The notes: generated from the sequence alone by a model not told the origin. A stretch of 64,000 nt of DNA from Trichocoleus sp. (GCA_036702865.1 DATNQD010000074.1:62001-126000), one strand, 5' to 3'. Shown: positions 11,682 through 22,712, counted from the first letter of the stretch. A program made the numbers and translations.

Positions 11682-11694
11682 CCCCTGATACCTG

Positions 11695-12636
11695 CTACTC
11701 GATATGCAGTGCCTTCAGCATGTGATAGGTCGTGAGAAGTTGGGTGATTGCCAGCGGATAGCTTTGCAGCGTCTCTCCGGTTGTGCCGACAACCTTACCG
11801 ATCGTCGGGTCATCTTCACCATCTAAGCTACAGAATTTTGATAGATAGGGCACTTCATTACAGAACGTCCGTTCCAACTCGCGCACCTGTTGTGCTGTAG
11901 CATGGCCATCAATTTCGAGCACATCGACTGGCTTGCCCATATCGCGATCGAGTTCGAGTCGTACAGCTGAACCGAGATTACTGCCATCCGGGACAATCTT
12001 ACAAAAGTCTGGGTGAGGAATCGTCGGACGCAAAACTAAACGAACGTTTAGCAGCAAGTCATCTCGGGGTGTACCGCCATTGGAGGGATAAAAGCTAACA
12101 ATAACGTCTGCCCATTGCCGCTGCGGACGAATAAAATCCTCTGAGTCAGATTCTCGCTTCCGCATCTGCTCCATGACTTGCTCTTCGGTATAGCCCCGCT
12201 TTCGCGTGTCGCGCTTGACTTTCCAAAAAGTCCGCAATTCTTCCGGCGGAGCCAGATACACCTTGACATCGTAGCTGTCTCGCATACCCCTTGTTGAGTA
12301 GCCCAACAACCCTTCCACGATGACAAACTTGGCAGGCTTGATATATTCGGGTGGATCAAACGTACCGGAAGTGTGATTGTAGATGGGTTTCAGGATTGGC
12401 TGCCCGGTGCGAAGCAAAATTAAATGCTGCTGAATAATATCTAGATAGTTGCAGTCTGGATGGAGGGCTGAAATGCCTAGCTCTGCTCGTTGCTGGCGAT
12501 CGTAGCGATGGTAATCATCGGTGCAAATCACCGTTACATTCTCTTCTCCCAACACTTGAGCAATTCCACGAGTCAGCGTTGTTTTGCCTGCAGCACTATC
12601 ACCGACAATGCCAAGAATAATCGGACGTTGGGTCAT
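11695..12636 (-). CDS. Divergent phosphoribulokinase-family kinase
   Basis: A 313-residue P-loop kinase of the phosphoribulokinase/uridine kinase family. Walker A is GDSAAGKTTL (residues 12-21); the catalytic DDYHRYDR begins at Asp40; KPIYNHTSGTFDPPEYI and VIVEGLLGY follow as in phosphoribulokinase. It differs from the usual cyanobacterial Calvin-cycle enzyme: the P-loop Cys used for thioredoxin control is replaced by Ala, while Cys38 before the DDYH motif remains. Similar shorter forms are annotated as phosphoribulokinase in other bacteria. It could be a second, redox-insensitive enzyme or a kinase for another sugar or nucleoside. It is transcribed away from the parvulin gene and converges on lipA. 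Confidence 0.75.
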   Translation of the reverse strand: MTQRPIILGIVGDSAAGKTTLTRGIAQVLGEENVTVICTDDYHRYDRQQRAELGISALHPDCNYLDIIQQHLILLRTGQPILKPIYNHTSGTFDPPEYIKPAKFVIVEGLLGYSTRGMRDSYDVKVYLAPPEELRTFWKVKRDTRKRGYTEEQVMEQMRKRESDSEDFIRPQRQWADVIVSFYPSNGGTPRDDLLLNVRLVLRPTIPHPDFCKIVPDGSNLGSAVRLELDRDMGKPVDVLEIDGHATAQQVRELERTFCNEVPYLSKFCSLDGEDDPTIGKVVGTTGETLQSYPLAITQLLTTYHMLKALHIE

Positions 12637-13028
12637 AGTTCCTCCAGGAATGCAGCGGTAGAGAGAAGTTTTGGATGGGAATCAAGTTTCCCTATTCTAG
12701 AGGGAATGGGATCATGCAATGGTGAAGTTTTCTAGCAATGGAAGCGTTGCCGACAGGGGGCTGCTCTAGCCTGTTTTTTGTGAGATCTACTGATTCACTT
12801 GATCTTCACTTGATCGTCTGGCAACCCTAGCATTTGAGCAATTTGTCTAGCAGACATTCTCTGCCCCCTGAGAGTTTGAACTTCGCGTCTCCGGATTTCC
12901 CTTCTCCGTGTTTTCCTCATGCCCCATCTCTCCATCTCGCTTTCCCGCACTTTCACGTAACCATTCTTTTAAGTTTGAGTGAACCCCTTTTTAATTTGGG
13001 CATAATGAGGGTGCTGGAGTCTTAATGG
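12637..13028. other. Intergenic region between two divergent genes
   Basis: About 390 bases that presumably hold promoters for the kinase gene and for the parvulin-ABC exporter pair. A plus-strand frame at 12834-13025 is low-complexity and has no recognisable features, so I do not call it. No hairpin or repeat stands out. Confidence 0.4.
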
Positions 13029-13796
13029 ATGAAAATGACATCCGAAACTTTTCTAACAATTGATGAGCAGCCCATTACAATCGGGCAAATTTTTCGCTAC
13101 TTGCAGGCGAGCCGGAAGCTGGATGGCTTTATTGGCGATATTGTGCGTCAATTTGTGATTGAGCGAGAGCTACAGGCTCAAAGTCAGCAGGCAATGAGTT
13201 CAGTGGCGATCGAACAAGCGGTGATTGACTTCCGATTGCAAAATCAACTGACTGATCCAAACCAATTTCAACAATGGCTGACAGAGCATGGGTTGACCTA
13301 TGAAGCATTTCACGCCCAGCTCGGTATGAATTCTCGGCTGAAAAAGCTGAAAGAGGACATAGCCGCGCCGAAGCTGCAGGAGTACTTTATTGAACGCAAA
13401 GTATTTCTCGATCGTGTCGTGCTTTCCCGAATCATTGTGGCGGATAAGGAACTGGCGGAAGAATTAAAGAGTCAGCTTGAGGAGGGTGCTAGTTTTGAGC
13501 AGCTTGCCAGAGATTACTCCCTCACAGACGATCGCGTTATGAACGGCATGGTGGGTCCAGTCAGTCGAGGCACAATGCCCGATTTGCTCCGCGCTGCTGT
13601 CGATCTGGCACAGGCAGGAGATATTGTTGGGCCACTTGGCATGGAAGAACGCTGGGGGCTGTTCCGCGTGGAGTCAGTCATTTCGGCTTCTCTGGATGAC
13701 CCCCAAATCCGCCAGAGCTTGGAAGATGAGCTATTTGAACAATGGCTCGCTGAAAAGATGCAAACCTTACCAATTAAGATTCAGGTGAGTGCATGA
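13029..13796 (+). CDS. PpiC/parvulin-type peptidylprolyl isomerase family protein
   Basis: A 255-residue protein with a helical N-terminal SurA-like part (about 1-125) and a parvulin-type domain (about 130-230) seen as LSRIIVADKELAEEL, EEGASFEQLARDYS and a later GPVSRGTMPDLLRAAV. There is no signal peptide, so it probably works in the cytosol. Its stop overlaps the start of the ABC exporter in an ATGA junction (13793-13796), showing translational coupling. Parvulin-like proteins commonly sit next to peptidase-domain ABC exporters in cyanobacteria, where they are thought to help present or fold the exported polypeptide; that role is inferred here. Confidence 0.85.
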   Translation: MKMTSETFLTIDEQPITIGQIFRYLQASRKLDGFIGDIVRQFVIERELQAQSQQAMSSVAIEQAVIDFRLQNQLTDPNQFQQWLTEHGLTYEAFHAQLGMNSRLKKLKEDIAAPKLQEYFIERKVFLDRVVLSRIIVADKELAEELKSQLEEGASFEQLARDYSLTDDRVMNGMVGPVSRGTMPDLLRAAVDLAQAGDIVGPLGMEERWGLFRVESVISASLDDPQIRQSLEDELFEQWLAEKMQTLPIKIQVSA

Positions 13797-16321
13797 TCAC
13801 CAATGATTTGCTTGCCAACCTTAGCTGGGATAATCCGCCCCTCTCCTGGCTCACGTCTGAACAGCAATTGAAGCTGAAAGATCAGGCAAAACTCCGCACC
13901 TCTGCCCTAGGTGAAGTGATTTGGTCAACTGAAACACCGGGGCATCAATTTGTGGTGCTGGCGGGAAATGTGCGGTTAGTGCCCACAGAGGGTAGCCCTA
14001 TCCTATTGAAGGCAGGCGATTGGTTTGGCGATTTGCTACACCTGGCCGATCAATGGAAAGCGAGAGCAGCCAGCAAAGAAGTGGTTGTGGCAGAGTGGGA
14101 TACTGAAACCTGGGAACCGATCGCCTCGATGGAACTGGGGCAATTTTGGGCTTCGGTTCGATCGCGCTATCAGCCCAACTACTCGACAGCTCCTCAGCCG
14201 GTTTCGGGTTATCCCTTTGTTGCCGGACTGAATACGGCAGCCGCCGCAATCACCATGATTGCCCAACATCTGGAAACCCCAGTGCAGCTGGACTGGATTC
14301 AGCGACAGTTGCGGGGCCAACGCCCTAAAAACGTAGTGGATGGGGCAGAGAAAGCCGGGCTACAACTGCGGCGATTATTAATTGGCAACTGGAATGACTT
14401 GAGGCAGATCAAATTTCCTGCCCTGTTGCAATGGCAGCAGCCCGGACATTGGGTTGTGGCGTATCAGGTCAGGGGCGATCGGCTGATTGTGGGTGACCCG
14501 ATGAACCCGGGACGAACCTGTGAGAGTGTGCCCCGGGCACTCGTTGAGGAATCCTGGGATGGACAACTCTGGCAAGCGGAACTGATCCATAAACAAGAGC
14601 AGTTCAACTTAAGCTGGTTTTTGCCTGCGGTCTGGAAATTCCGCAATTTGCTGGTTGAGGTGTTAATTGCCTCTTTCACACTGCAACTGTTGGGTTTGGT
14701 GACGCCGATTATTACTCAGGTCGTCATCGATAAGGTGATGGTGCAGGAAAGCCTCGCCACTCTAGATGTGATGGCAGTCGCGCTCTTGTGGGCAGCCGTC
14801 TTCGAGGCGATTTTGGGCATCCTGCGGATGTTCATTTTCACCCACACAACCAATCGTTTGGATATGGCGCTGTCGGCGCAACTGTTCCGGCATTTGCTGC
14901 GCTTGCCGCTAGCTTATTTTGAGGCGCGACGAGTTGGGGATACAGTGGCGCGGGTGCAGGAGCTTGAGGAAATCCGGCAATTCCTGACCAGTACGGCGTT
15001 AACAGTAGTTTTAGACAGCATCTTCTCAGTGATTTACCTGGGGATGATGTTCTACTACAGTCCGACTTTAACAGGGGTCGCCCTGGCAGTCATTCCGCTG
15101 TTTGCCATCCTGACGCTGGTTGCCACGCCGATTCTGCGAAACTGGCTAAACGAAACTTTCAACCGCAGTGCAGATAGTCAGTCGTTTCTGGTGGAAACCG
15201 TCACCGGGATTCATTCTGTAAAAGCCCATGCTGCCGAAAAAGTATCGCGCGATCGATGGGAAGGGCTTTACGCTCGGTTTATTCGCACAGGATTTAAAGC
15301 CTCGACCACTGCCAATATCAGTAACCACATTGGTGATTTTCTCACCAGTTTGTCAGCACTGTTGATTCTCTGGTTTGGGGCACAGTTGGTAATCAAACAA
15401 CAATTAACGATCGGTCAACTTGTCGCTTTTCAGATGCTCTCTGGTCGGGTGACAGGTCCTCTGCTGCGATTGGTGCAATTGTGGCAAAGCCTTCAGGAAG
15501 TGCTGCTGGCGGTCGATCGGATTGGCGATATCCTCAATGTCCCTCCAGAAGCAGAACCCGGCACAGGTTTAGTGCTGCCTGGGCTGCGAGGTCAGGTGAA
15601 TTTTGATCAGATCTTTTTCCGCTACAAAGATACGCAAGAACCTATTCTGCGCGGCATTTCGTTTGATGTAGAACCGGGGATGTTTGTCGGCATTGTTGGG
15701 CGTAGTGGTTCAGGGAAGAGTACGCTCTCAAAGCTAATTCAGCGACTTTATCAGCCAGAGGGCGGGCGAATCTTGATTGATGGGTTTGACATCAAGAGTG
15801 CCGATCTCGCATCGCTACGTCCCCAGATTGCGGTGGTGCTGCAGGAAGATTTCCTGTTCAATGGCACCGTTTTGGAGAACATTACATTGGGCAACCCCGA
15901 TGTCACAGCAGAACAGGTTGTGGAAGCGGCTCGGCTGGCAGTGGCACATGATTTTATTTGTGACCTACCAGATGGCTATGAAACCAACGTTGGTGAACGA
16001 GGCACTTCGCTTTCAGGTGGACAGCGGCAGCGCATTACGCTCGCAAGACTCTTCCTTTCCGATGCGCCAATCCTGATTCTTGATGAAGCAACCAGCAGTT
16101 TGGATGCGGAAACCGAACAGCAGGTACTCGAAAACCTGAAGCGCGTCTCTCAGGGTCGCACAATGTTTTTGATTGCTCACCGCTTTGCGCCACTCAAGCG
16201 AGCCGATTTAATTTTAACGATGGAGAAAGGCGTTATTGTCGAACGCGGCACCCATGATGCGCTGCTGAACCAAAAAGGGTTGTACTGGTCACTTTATCAG
16301 CGGCAGCAAGCTTCGGTGTAA
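13793..16321 (+). CDS. ABC exporter with cNMP-binding-like and degenerate C39 domains
   Basis: An 842-residue type I secretion-like ABC protein. Residues about 1-120 resemble a cyclic-nucleotide-binding fold (GEVIWSTETPGHQFVVLAGN, LKAGDWFGDLLHL). Residues about 140-265 align with the C39 bacteriocin peptidase domain, but the catalytic DCG is NTA (Asn147-Thr148-Ala149). His219 and Asp235 remain, so it is predicted to bind rather than cut cargo, as in HlyB. The transmembrane domain (about 280-565) precedes the nucleotide-binding domain with Walker A GRSGSGKST (near 634), LSGGQRQR and LILDEATSSLD. It is coupled to the upstream parvulin gene. No HlyD adaptor or outer-membrane partner follows, so these must be encoded elsewhere. 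A strong terminator ends the unit. Confidence 0.9.
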   Translation: MITNDLLANLSWDNPPLSWLTSEQQLKLKDQAKLRTSALGEVIWSTETPGHQFVVLAGNVRLVPTEGSPILLKAGDWFGDLLHLADQWKARAASKEVVVAEWDTETWEPIASMELGQFWASVRSRYQPNYSTAPQPVSGYPFVAGLNTAAAAITMIAQHLETPVQLDWIQRQLRGQRPKNVVDGAEKAGLQLRRLLIGNWNDLRQIKFPALLQWQQPGHWVVAYQVRGDRLIVGDPMNPGRTCESVPRALVEESWDGQLWQAELIHKQEQFNLSWFLPAVWKFRNLLVEVLIASFTLQLLGLVTPIITQVVIDKVMVQESLATLDVMAVALLWAAVFEAILGILRMFIFTHTTNRLDMALSAQLFRHLLRLPLAYFEARRVGDTVARVQELEEIRQFLTSTALTVVLDSIFSVIYLGMMFYYSPTLTGVALAVIPLFAILTLVATPILRNWLNETFNRSADSQSFLVETVTGIHSVKAHAAEKVSRDRWEGLYARFIRTGFKASTTANISNHIGDFLTSLSALLILWFGAQLVIKQQLTIGQLVAFQMLSGRVTGPLLRLVQLWQSLQEVLLAVDRIGDILNVPPEAEPGTGLVLPGLRGQVNFDQIFFRYKDTQEPILRGISFDVEPGMFVGIVGRSGSGKSTLSKLIQRLYQPEGGRILIDGFDIKSADLASLRPQIAVVLQEDFLFNGTVLENITLGNPDVTAEQVVEAARLAVAHDFICDLPDGYETNVGERGTSLSGGQRQRITLARLFLSDAPILILDEATSSLDAETEQQVLENLKRVSQGRTMFLIAHRFAPLKRADLILTMEKGVIVERGTHDALLNQKGLYWSLYQRQQASV

Positions 16322-16354
16322 TTATTCATTTTGGTGACTCGATTTCATGATTTT

Positions 16355-16404
16355 CCCGATCGCTTCTCAAGGTCAAAATTGATCAATGAGCGATCGGGAT
16401 TTTT
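16355..16404 (+). terminator. Rho-independent terminator after the ABC exporter
   Basis: A perfect 10-bp stem, CCCGATCGCT (16355-16364) with AGCGATCGGG (16389-16398), is followed by ATTTTTG. It lies 33 bases after the exporter stop. The stem arms contain HIP1-like GATCGC cores. Confidence 0.8.
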
Positions 16405-16587
16405 GTCTTCATCAGTTGCAGTGATAGATCTATGTCTTACCTGCCTCTCAGCCTCTTCTCAGCCTAATTTCAGATTATGAAAAATATTAGACAGATGATT
16501 TGCGATTGCAAGGTCTTTTAGTTTTGTAGTGACCCTTGCCCCTTTGCACTAACACTCTTTTCATACGAGTACTAATGTGTTTACTGA

Positions 16588-17934
16588 TCACACAGGCAGC
16601 CCCTTCTCATAAGCTAGTTCGCCAGCGATGAAGGTTGCTTGAACGGCACGATCGTCTCCTAAAATCATCATGCCAAACACTGCCTCTGCTAAGTCTTCGA
16701 TCGACTCTGCTGAAGCGTGAGAATTCCGAATTGCCATCAGCGGTGTAGCTTGCAGGTTAAGCACAATAAAATCGGCTTCTTTACCTGGATTAAAATTGCC
16801 GAGCTTATCCTCCAGGCAAAGGGCTTTGGCACCCCCTAGTGTAGACAAAAAGAGTGCTTGAAAGGAGGAGAGCGATCGTCCCTGGAGTTGAGCAACTTTA
16901 TAGGCTTCTGCCGCAGTTTGCAAAATTGAGAAACTGGTTCCTGCCCCCACATCTGTCCCTAAACCAACCTTGACCGGAGATGTAGCAGATTTTGCTTGAT
17001 GGAGTTTAAACAATCCACTGCCAAGAAATAAATTTGATGTTGGGCAAAATGAAATTGCTGATTTTGCTTCAGAAAGCCGTTGAAACTCAGCATCAGTCAG
17101 TTGAACTCCGTGAGCAAAGATCGATCGTTCACCCACCAATCCTGCCTGATCATAAACATCTAGATATCCCTGAGAGTCAGGAAAGAGTGATTTGATTAAT
17201 TCAACTTCTTTAACATTTTCAGAAAGGTGAGTATGCAGATAAACGTCGGGAAATTCTTGCAAAAGCTTTCCGGCTAAGCGAAGCTGCTCCATTGTCGAAG
17301 TAACAGCAAAACGAGGAGTAATCGCATACAACAAACGGCGATGGTGATGCCACTTTTGAATCAGCTTTTTGCTGTCTTCATAGGCAGTTTCAGGGCTGTC
17401 CTGCAAAAAATCTGGAGCATTTCGATCCATCAATACTTTTCCGGCAATCATCCTCAGATTTCGATCGCTGGCTGCTTCAAAGAAGGCATCTACTGACTGT
17501 GGATAAACTGTTGTAAAGACAAGCGCAGTTGTCGTACCGTTTTTAATCAACTCATCTAGAAAAAGCGAGGCAACTTTTTGGGCGTATGTCTTGTCTTTAA
17601 ACTTTCCCTCAGTTGGAAATGTGTATTTATTAAGCCATTCTAAAAGCTGCTCTCCATGGGCAGCAATCATTTCAAGTTGGGAATAGTGAATGTGAGTATC
17701 AATAAACCCCGGCATAATGAGGCGATCGGGGTAGGAGATTTGAGGGACAGCAGCATACTGTTCATGCAACCTGTTATAGGGACCAAATTCCAGAATCTTG
17801 CCGTCTGCAACAACGAGTAGCCCATCAGGGATATAGCGAACACTACTCTCTTCACTGCAATGAAACGGATCAGCAATAAAATCTAGAAAGGAGCCGCGAA
17901 TCACCTGCATCGATCGATTACTCGTAGATGTCAT
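16588..17934 (-). CDS. guaD: Guanine deaminase
   Basis: An amidohydrolase that deaminates guanine to xanthine and ammonia in purine catabolism. Metal and active-site motifs are all visible: PGFIDTHIHYSQ (the HxH pair), the segment LHTHLSEN, SIFAHGVQL and GLGTDVGAGTSFS with the catalytic Asp. The C-terminal GKEADFIVLNLQ is typical of the composite domain. Length is normal (448 residues). The reading frame extends up to 18003, but the family N-terminus (RGSFLDFIADPF) begins shortly after the ATG at 17934. Another ATG is at 17910. No purine transporter or xanthine dehydrogenase gene is nearby. Confidence 0.93.
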   Translation of the reverse strand: MTSTSNRSMQVIRGSFLDFIADPFHCSEESSVRYIPDGLLVVADGKILEFGPYNRLHEQYAAVPQISYPDRLIMPGFIDTHIHYSQLEMIAAHGEQLLEWLNKYTFPTEGKFKDKTYAQKVASLFLDELIKNGTTTALVFTTVYPQSVDAFFEAASDRNLRMIAGKVLMDRNAPDFLQDSPETAYEDSKKLIQKWHHHRRLLYAITPRFAVTSTMEQLRLAGKLLQEFPDVYLHTHLSENVKEVELIKSLFPDSQGYLDVYDQAGLVGERSIFAHGVQLTDAEFQRLSEAKSAISFCPTSNLFLGSGLFKLHQAKSATSPVKVGLGTDVGAGTSFSILQTAAEAYKVAQLQGRSLSSFQALFLSTLGGAKALCLEDKLGNFNPGKEADFIVLNLQATPLMAIRNSHASAESIEDLAEAVFGMMILGDDRAVQATFIAGELAYEKGLPV

Positions 17935-18264
17935 AAGCCTAAGCAAATAGTTCTCATTCAATTTGATTGAGCAAGCACTTTTTTGAAGTATTTCAATATA
18001 CACTCTTTTTTAAGAAACCATAACCATATCATTGAATCAGTATATTTCCTGTTTTACTAATCACTGCTTTCGTCCTATCCCTACAACAGAATGGCGTCTT
18101 TCTAAAGATAACTTCTAGGGCTAACTACAAACTAAATGTAACCTCGTATCCAACAGAATTCAGTTAAATAATTGAGCTGAATCAATGTAAGGCAATTTTT
18201 GTCTGCAACACAGTATGAACCTTCGAGACTTGTTGACAGATTAATGGGGGATTTGGCGATCGAT

Positions 18265-21200
18265 TCATTCTTTAATATTGCCCTCGAACAAGTAGAGCAG
18301 TTGATTAAATTGAAAATCGTAAATGAGCTGCTGTAAAGCCTGGGCTAAAAAAGACAGGGATGCCGGAATTTCCGTCAAGAGCTGCTGCATTTCTTGAGTA
18401 TCTCCAACACAAACTGCCAGATACATTTCAGTTATCCAGCGATCGGGCATTTGGGTAATTACCTCAGCTAATGAGGCTTGATCAAACGAGAGACGAGCAG
18501 TTTGAGCCAGCTCCTGATAAACGTATTGCACCCCCAGATGTTCACTGAGTTTCTCCAGTAGAACGTCTTCCTGACAAGGTTTAGCAACAAAATCATCACA
18601 GCCTGCCTCCAGGATTTGCTGTCGCTCCTCCTCAAGAACACTGGCAGAAAGCGCAATGATTTTACAGGGATGGGGGATAGATTGACCGGCTTCTGCCCGA
18701 TGATGTGCCTGGTTGATCTGCCTTTCTTCTGAGCGAATTTGACGTGTGGTTTCATAGCCATCCATGCCCTTCATCCGTAAATCCATCCAAATTAAATGCG
18801 GTGCATCCCTTCTCCAGAGATCGATCGCCGCCTGTCCACTCGCAGCAGTTTTCACTTCAAACCCAATCGAGCGCAACAGATCCACCAGGAACGATCGACT
18901 CGTTTCAATATCGTCAACCACTAAAAGGCGATAGGGGGGTTGGTTGGGCACTAGTCCAATCACTCGGCGGCGGCTCGAATCAGCACCAACACCAGACTCT
19001 AGAGCTTCAACTAAAATTTCAAAACGAAAAATGCTGCCTGCTCCCAACTCGCTTTGGATCGTGATTTCGCCTCCCATCAGTTCAATGTAACGGCGGCAAA
19101 TGAGCAAGCCCAAACCCGCACCCATACCGGAGAAGCGCCCGCTGGCAGACTGGACAAAGGCATCAAAGAGGTTATCTAACTCTTCTGGCGCAATGCCAAC
19201 GCCTGTATCTTCCACTTCAAAACGTAAAAAACAAAAGTTCCTGCCTGTGCAGGGTGGAATTTCAGGGGAGGGGTTCAGCAACGTGCCATCTCCAGGCATC
19301 ACTCGCAGCGTGATATTGCCTCGATCGGTAAATTTAATGGCGTTGTCCAGCAGATTGGTGAGCACTTGTCGCAGTTTGCGTTCATCCGTTTGGACATAGC
19401 GCGGCACATTGGTATCTCGATCGAACTGAAGCTGGAGTTTTTTCGGCTGAATTCTAAATTGCAGTGTTTCTCGCAAGCGTTCTAGCAATTCGTATAGGTC
19501 AAATGAGCTTGAATTGAGGGTAATGCGGTCGGCTTCAATTTTCGAGATTGACAAAACACCTTCAATCAACTGCAATAGATATTCTCCATTACGATTAATC
19601 GTTTCAATATATTCTTGCTGGACAATTGAAGGCTGGGGCGATCGCCGCATTAACTGAGCAAAGCCCAGGATCGCATTGAGCGGTGTTCGCAGTTCATGAC
19701 TCATGTTTGCCAAAAACAGGCTCTTTGCCCGACTTGCTGCCTCAGCCGCCTCTTTTGCCTGCTGTAGCTCGATCGACTGCTGCTGAACTTGAGCCAAAAG
19801 CCCTGCCTGCTGAATGGCAACGGCTAACTGAGTGCTAACTTGCACCACAATATTGACTTCTTGCTCTTGCCAGGTACGCGGTGACGCATTTTGGTAGGCT
19901 GCTAACAAGCCCCAAAGCGTATCTCCCTGAAAGATTGGTGCTGTCACATAGGCCTTCACCTGAAACTGTTCCAGGAGGTTGACATAACAGTTCTCAAAGT
20001 TCTCCTGATGAATATCATTGACAACTAGGAATCTTGACCCTTGAGCATATTTCCCTTCTTCAGTTTTTTGTAAACAGATATCAGATAGGCTTGCGCCGAC
20101 ATTACTCATTTTTCTGATCACACAGCGTTCACCACTGACCGCATCAACCGTTGAAATTACTTTATTCTGCTGTTGCTCAAGCAACGAAACCCAATCCTGG
20201 CTCATTGATTCTGCAACAAATTTACCGCTCCAATCAGGATTGAATTGATAGATCACAACTCGATCGCATCGTAAAACCTGACGAAGTTCCTGCACTGTTG
20301 CACTAAAAATTTGTTGAATATTCAACGTCTGTCGCATTCGTTCAACAATCCGAGCAGTTGCACGTTCGCGTTCCAGGCTTTGCCACAATTGCTCTTCGGT
20401 CTGTTTGCGATGGGTAATATCTCGAATCATCAACAAAACGATTTCATCTGTACAGGGAACCACTCGCACTTCTTCATTTTGAAGCTTTTTACCTATTTTA
20501 ATTTGCTGCTCATAAATTTGTACTTCTTTCGTCAGGAGTGCTTGATGAATTGCCTGAATTTTGCGGTGAGCAATCTCTGCTGGTAGGAGATCAAGCATTG
20601 ATTTACCAATACGGTCAATTTCTTGTTCGACGAGATCAATGCTTGGTTTAGGTGAGGGCTGCGTTAAGTAAACTCCGACTGAATTCACCAAAACAACCAG
20701 ATCGGGCATTGCTGCTAAAATTGCCTGATTCTGCGCCTCGCTTTGCTGAAGGGCTGCTTCAGTTCGTTTTCGCTGCGTAATATCTTGAACTTGACCAATC
20801 AGATAGAGCGGATTTTGTGCCCGATCGCGCACCAACGAAATGCTTAATAAGCCCCAAATGATTTGTCCATCTTTGCGAATGTATCGTTTTTCCAAATTGT
20901 AGTGCGTGATCTCCCTCGCTAAAAGCTGTTGCAGTAAATCCAAATCTGCCTTGAAATCATCTGGATGAGAAATCTCCTGAAAGCCCATTGCCTGAAGCTC
21001 TGCTCTGGAGTAGCCCAAAATTTGGCAATAAAAGTCATTCACCTGCAAAATTTGCCCATCTAGTGAAGTAATACTCATCCCCACAGCGGTATTGTCAAAG
21101 GCAAGCCGGAACCGTTCTTCACTTTGGCGAAGCTGTTCTTCTGCCTGCTGTCGATCGGCTCTCATTCGCTTGCGCTCAGTAATATCTTTGCCAGTAATCA

Positions 21201-22425
21201 AAATGCGAGGCTGCCCATCCAGCTCAATCTGTTTTAGTGAAATGAGACAGGTTCTAATCGTGGCAGACTTGTGGCAATAGCTCAACTCAAATCCATCCAC
21301 TGCACCCAAGCATTCCATCTGCCGCTGAATCACCTTAATCTGTGTCCAGCCAGCAATTAAACCAACGTCTTGTATGGTTCGTCCAATGACTTCCTCTGGT
21401 AAAAATCCAGTCATTTTGACAAAGCTATCATTGACCTCAACAAATCGCCCTTTGAGTTCTGCGGTAACAATTACGATCGCATCAGGGCTATCCCAAAATA
21501 TCTTGGTATATTTTGCTTCCGATGCTTGTAACGCAGTTTTTACGCGATCGAACGTCTGTTGTAGCTGTCCAATCGTACGATTAAACCATTGAGAAATAAT
21601 TGATAATTCAGCGATCGAACTGTCTTCTGCAAGTGCCTGTTGCGGTTCCCCATTCGCTAAAGTTTGAGCTGAAGTTTGGCTTGCCCCGCTCATTTTTTGT
21701 ACAGGTTTAACAATCCGTTGAGCCAGTAATAAACCTAAGAGAGAAGACAGGCTCAGCGCCACGAAACAGAACAGCAGGGTTACTCGATTGTTTGCGTTAA
21801 TTTGAGCTGTAAATTCTGCTTTGGGCACAACAGTGACAATCCGCCAGTCTAATTGATAGTCCCCTCGATAAGGAGTCACCTGGACAAACTGTCGTTGTTG
21901 ACCGCTGCTCCAGATTAGCTGCATTGGGTTATGGAGATGCTGAAAGTCACCGAGTGGGTTGAGGAGGTGTTGAACTGTCGATCGAGTTTGAGGATTGGAG
22001 CTATTAAGAGTGGAGAGCCATTGCGGTTGTTCTCCCTGTTGCAGGTAGGGTTGTTCCCGAGTAGATGTAGCAACTAAATTCTCCGATCGCTCCAGGATTA
22101 TCTGCCCTGATGTCGCAAAATGAATCTGGTTTAGCAGAGAACTAATCTCAGCCAGTTTGACATTCGCACCAACAACTCCCGGTAATTCCCCAGTAGCGAG
22201 ATAAACCGGAGCAACTGCTGCGAGATCAAGCTGTGCTGTTTGCAGGTAGGCATTTAGCCGATCATTCGCTCGTTCGCTTACCCCTGCTGTCGTTCGACTT
22301 GCCAGTTCTTGAATCACCTGCTGTCCATAGCGCCAGGAGCAATAGCCCGTTAGCTCAACTGCACCAAGGATTTGCATCACAAGCAGCACAGCCAGCACAA
22401 ATCGCAGCGGGACTTTCTTCAGCAT
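18265..22425 (-). CDS. Membrane-bound PAS/GAF hybrid sensor histidine kinase
   Basis: A 1386-residue hybrid kinase. It has TM1 (about 9-30), a Cache-like extracytoplasmic region, TM2 (about 217-237), a HAMP linker, and three PAS domains (about 305-420, 440-560, 565-690). These are followed by a GAF domain (about 705-890), HisKA with phospho-acceptor His910 ([11 protein letters not shown]), an HATPase domain ([30 protein letters not shown]), a receiver ([22 protein letters not shown]) and a 70-residue tail. The GAF has Cys784 in DICL, where DXCF cysteines lie, and Cys813 followed by Tyr, where the canonical bilin Cys-His lies. It may therefore bind a bilin. A partner regulator is not adjacent. 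Confidence 0.93.
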   Translation of the reverse strand: MLKKVPLRFVLAVLLVMQILGAVELTGYCSWRYGQQVIQELASRTTAGVSERANDRLNAYLQTAQLDLAAVAPVYLATGELPGVVGANVKLAEISSLLNQIHFATSGQIILERSENLVATSTREQPYLQQGEQPQWLSTLNSSNPQTRSTVQHLLNPLGDFQHLHNPMQLIWSSGQQRQFVQVTPYRGDYQLDWRIVTVVPKAEFTAQINANNRVTLLFCFVALSLSSLLGLLLAQRIVKPVQKMSGASQTSAQTLANGEPQQALAEDSSIAELSIISQWFNRTIGQLQQTFDRVKTALQASEAKYTKIFWDSPDAIVIVTAELKGRFVEVNDSFVKMTGFLPEEVIGRTIQDVGLIAGWTQIKVIQRQMECLGAVDGFELSYCHKSATIRTCLISLKQIELDGQPRILITGKDITERKRMRADRQQAEEQLRQSEERFRLAFDNTAVGMSITSLDGQILQVNDFYCQILGYSRAELQAMGFQEISHPDDFKADLDLLQQLLAREITHYNLEKRYIRKDGQIIWGLLSISLVRDRAQNPLYLIGQVQDITQRKRTEAALQQSEAQNQAILAAMPDLVVLVNSVGVYLTQPSPKPSIDLVEQEIDRIGKSMLDLLPAEIAHRKIQAIHQALLTKEVQIYEQQIKIGKKLQNEEVRVVPCTDEIVLLMIRDITHRKQTEEQLWQSLERERATARIVERMRQTLNIQQIFSATVQELRQVLRCDRVVIYQFNPDWSGKFVAESMSQDWVSLLEQQQNKVISTVDAVSGERCVIRKMSNVGASLSDICLQKTEEGKYAQGSRFLVVNDIHQENFENCYVNLLEQFQVKAYVTAPIFQGDTLWGLLAAYQNASPRTWQEQEVNIVVQVSTQLAVAIQQAGLLAQVQQQSIELQQAKEAAEAASRAKSLFLANMSHELRTPLNAILGFAQLMRRSPQPSIVQQEYIETINRNGEYLLQLIEGVLSISKIEADRITLNSSSFDLYELLERLRETLQFRIQPKKLQLQFDRDTNVPRYVQTDERKLRQVLTNLLDNAIKFTDRGNITLRVMPGDGTLLNPSPEIPPCTGRNFCFLRFEVEDTGVGIAPEELDNLFDAFVQSASGRFSGMGAGLGLLICRRYIELMGGEITIQSELGAGSIFRFEILVEALESGVGADSSRRRVIGLVPNQPPYRLLVVDDIETSRSFLVDLLRSIGFEVKTAASGQAAIDLWRRDAPHLIWMDLRMKGMDGYETTRQIRSEERQINQAHHRAEAGQSIPHPCKIIALSASVLEEERQQILEAGCDDFVAKPCQEDVLLEKLSEHLGVQYVYQELAQTARLSFDQASLAEVITQMPDRWITEMYLAVCVGDTQEMQQLLTEIPASLSFLAQALQQLIYDFQFNQLLYLFEGNIKE

Positions 22426-22712
22426 AAATTGGTGCAGGACTGCAAAAGAGATAGGTTTCTTCGATCGTTTCTAATCACTAGCCTGCCCACTTCTCGCAAG
22501 AATCGATAAGAACAAGCCGAACACAAGGAGGTTAACGCTTTCAGAAGCTTAGAATCTTAAGAATTTGCGTAATTGCACTACGGCAACAGCACCCCTTGTT
22601 AACAAGTTATGTAGAAGTACGAAATACTTCCTATGTTAAGGGAGGTAACTAATAGAGAAGGAAACAACTTAAGAAAACACAAATTTTTACGCTGCCAGAG
22701 AAGGAGACTTCT

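Noticed and set aside
12834-13025. 63-codon plus-strand frame before the parvulin gene
   Set aside because: Ser/Pro/His-rich, composition unlike its neighbours, occupies the promoter region.
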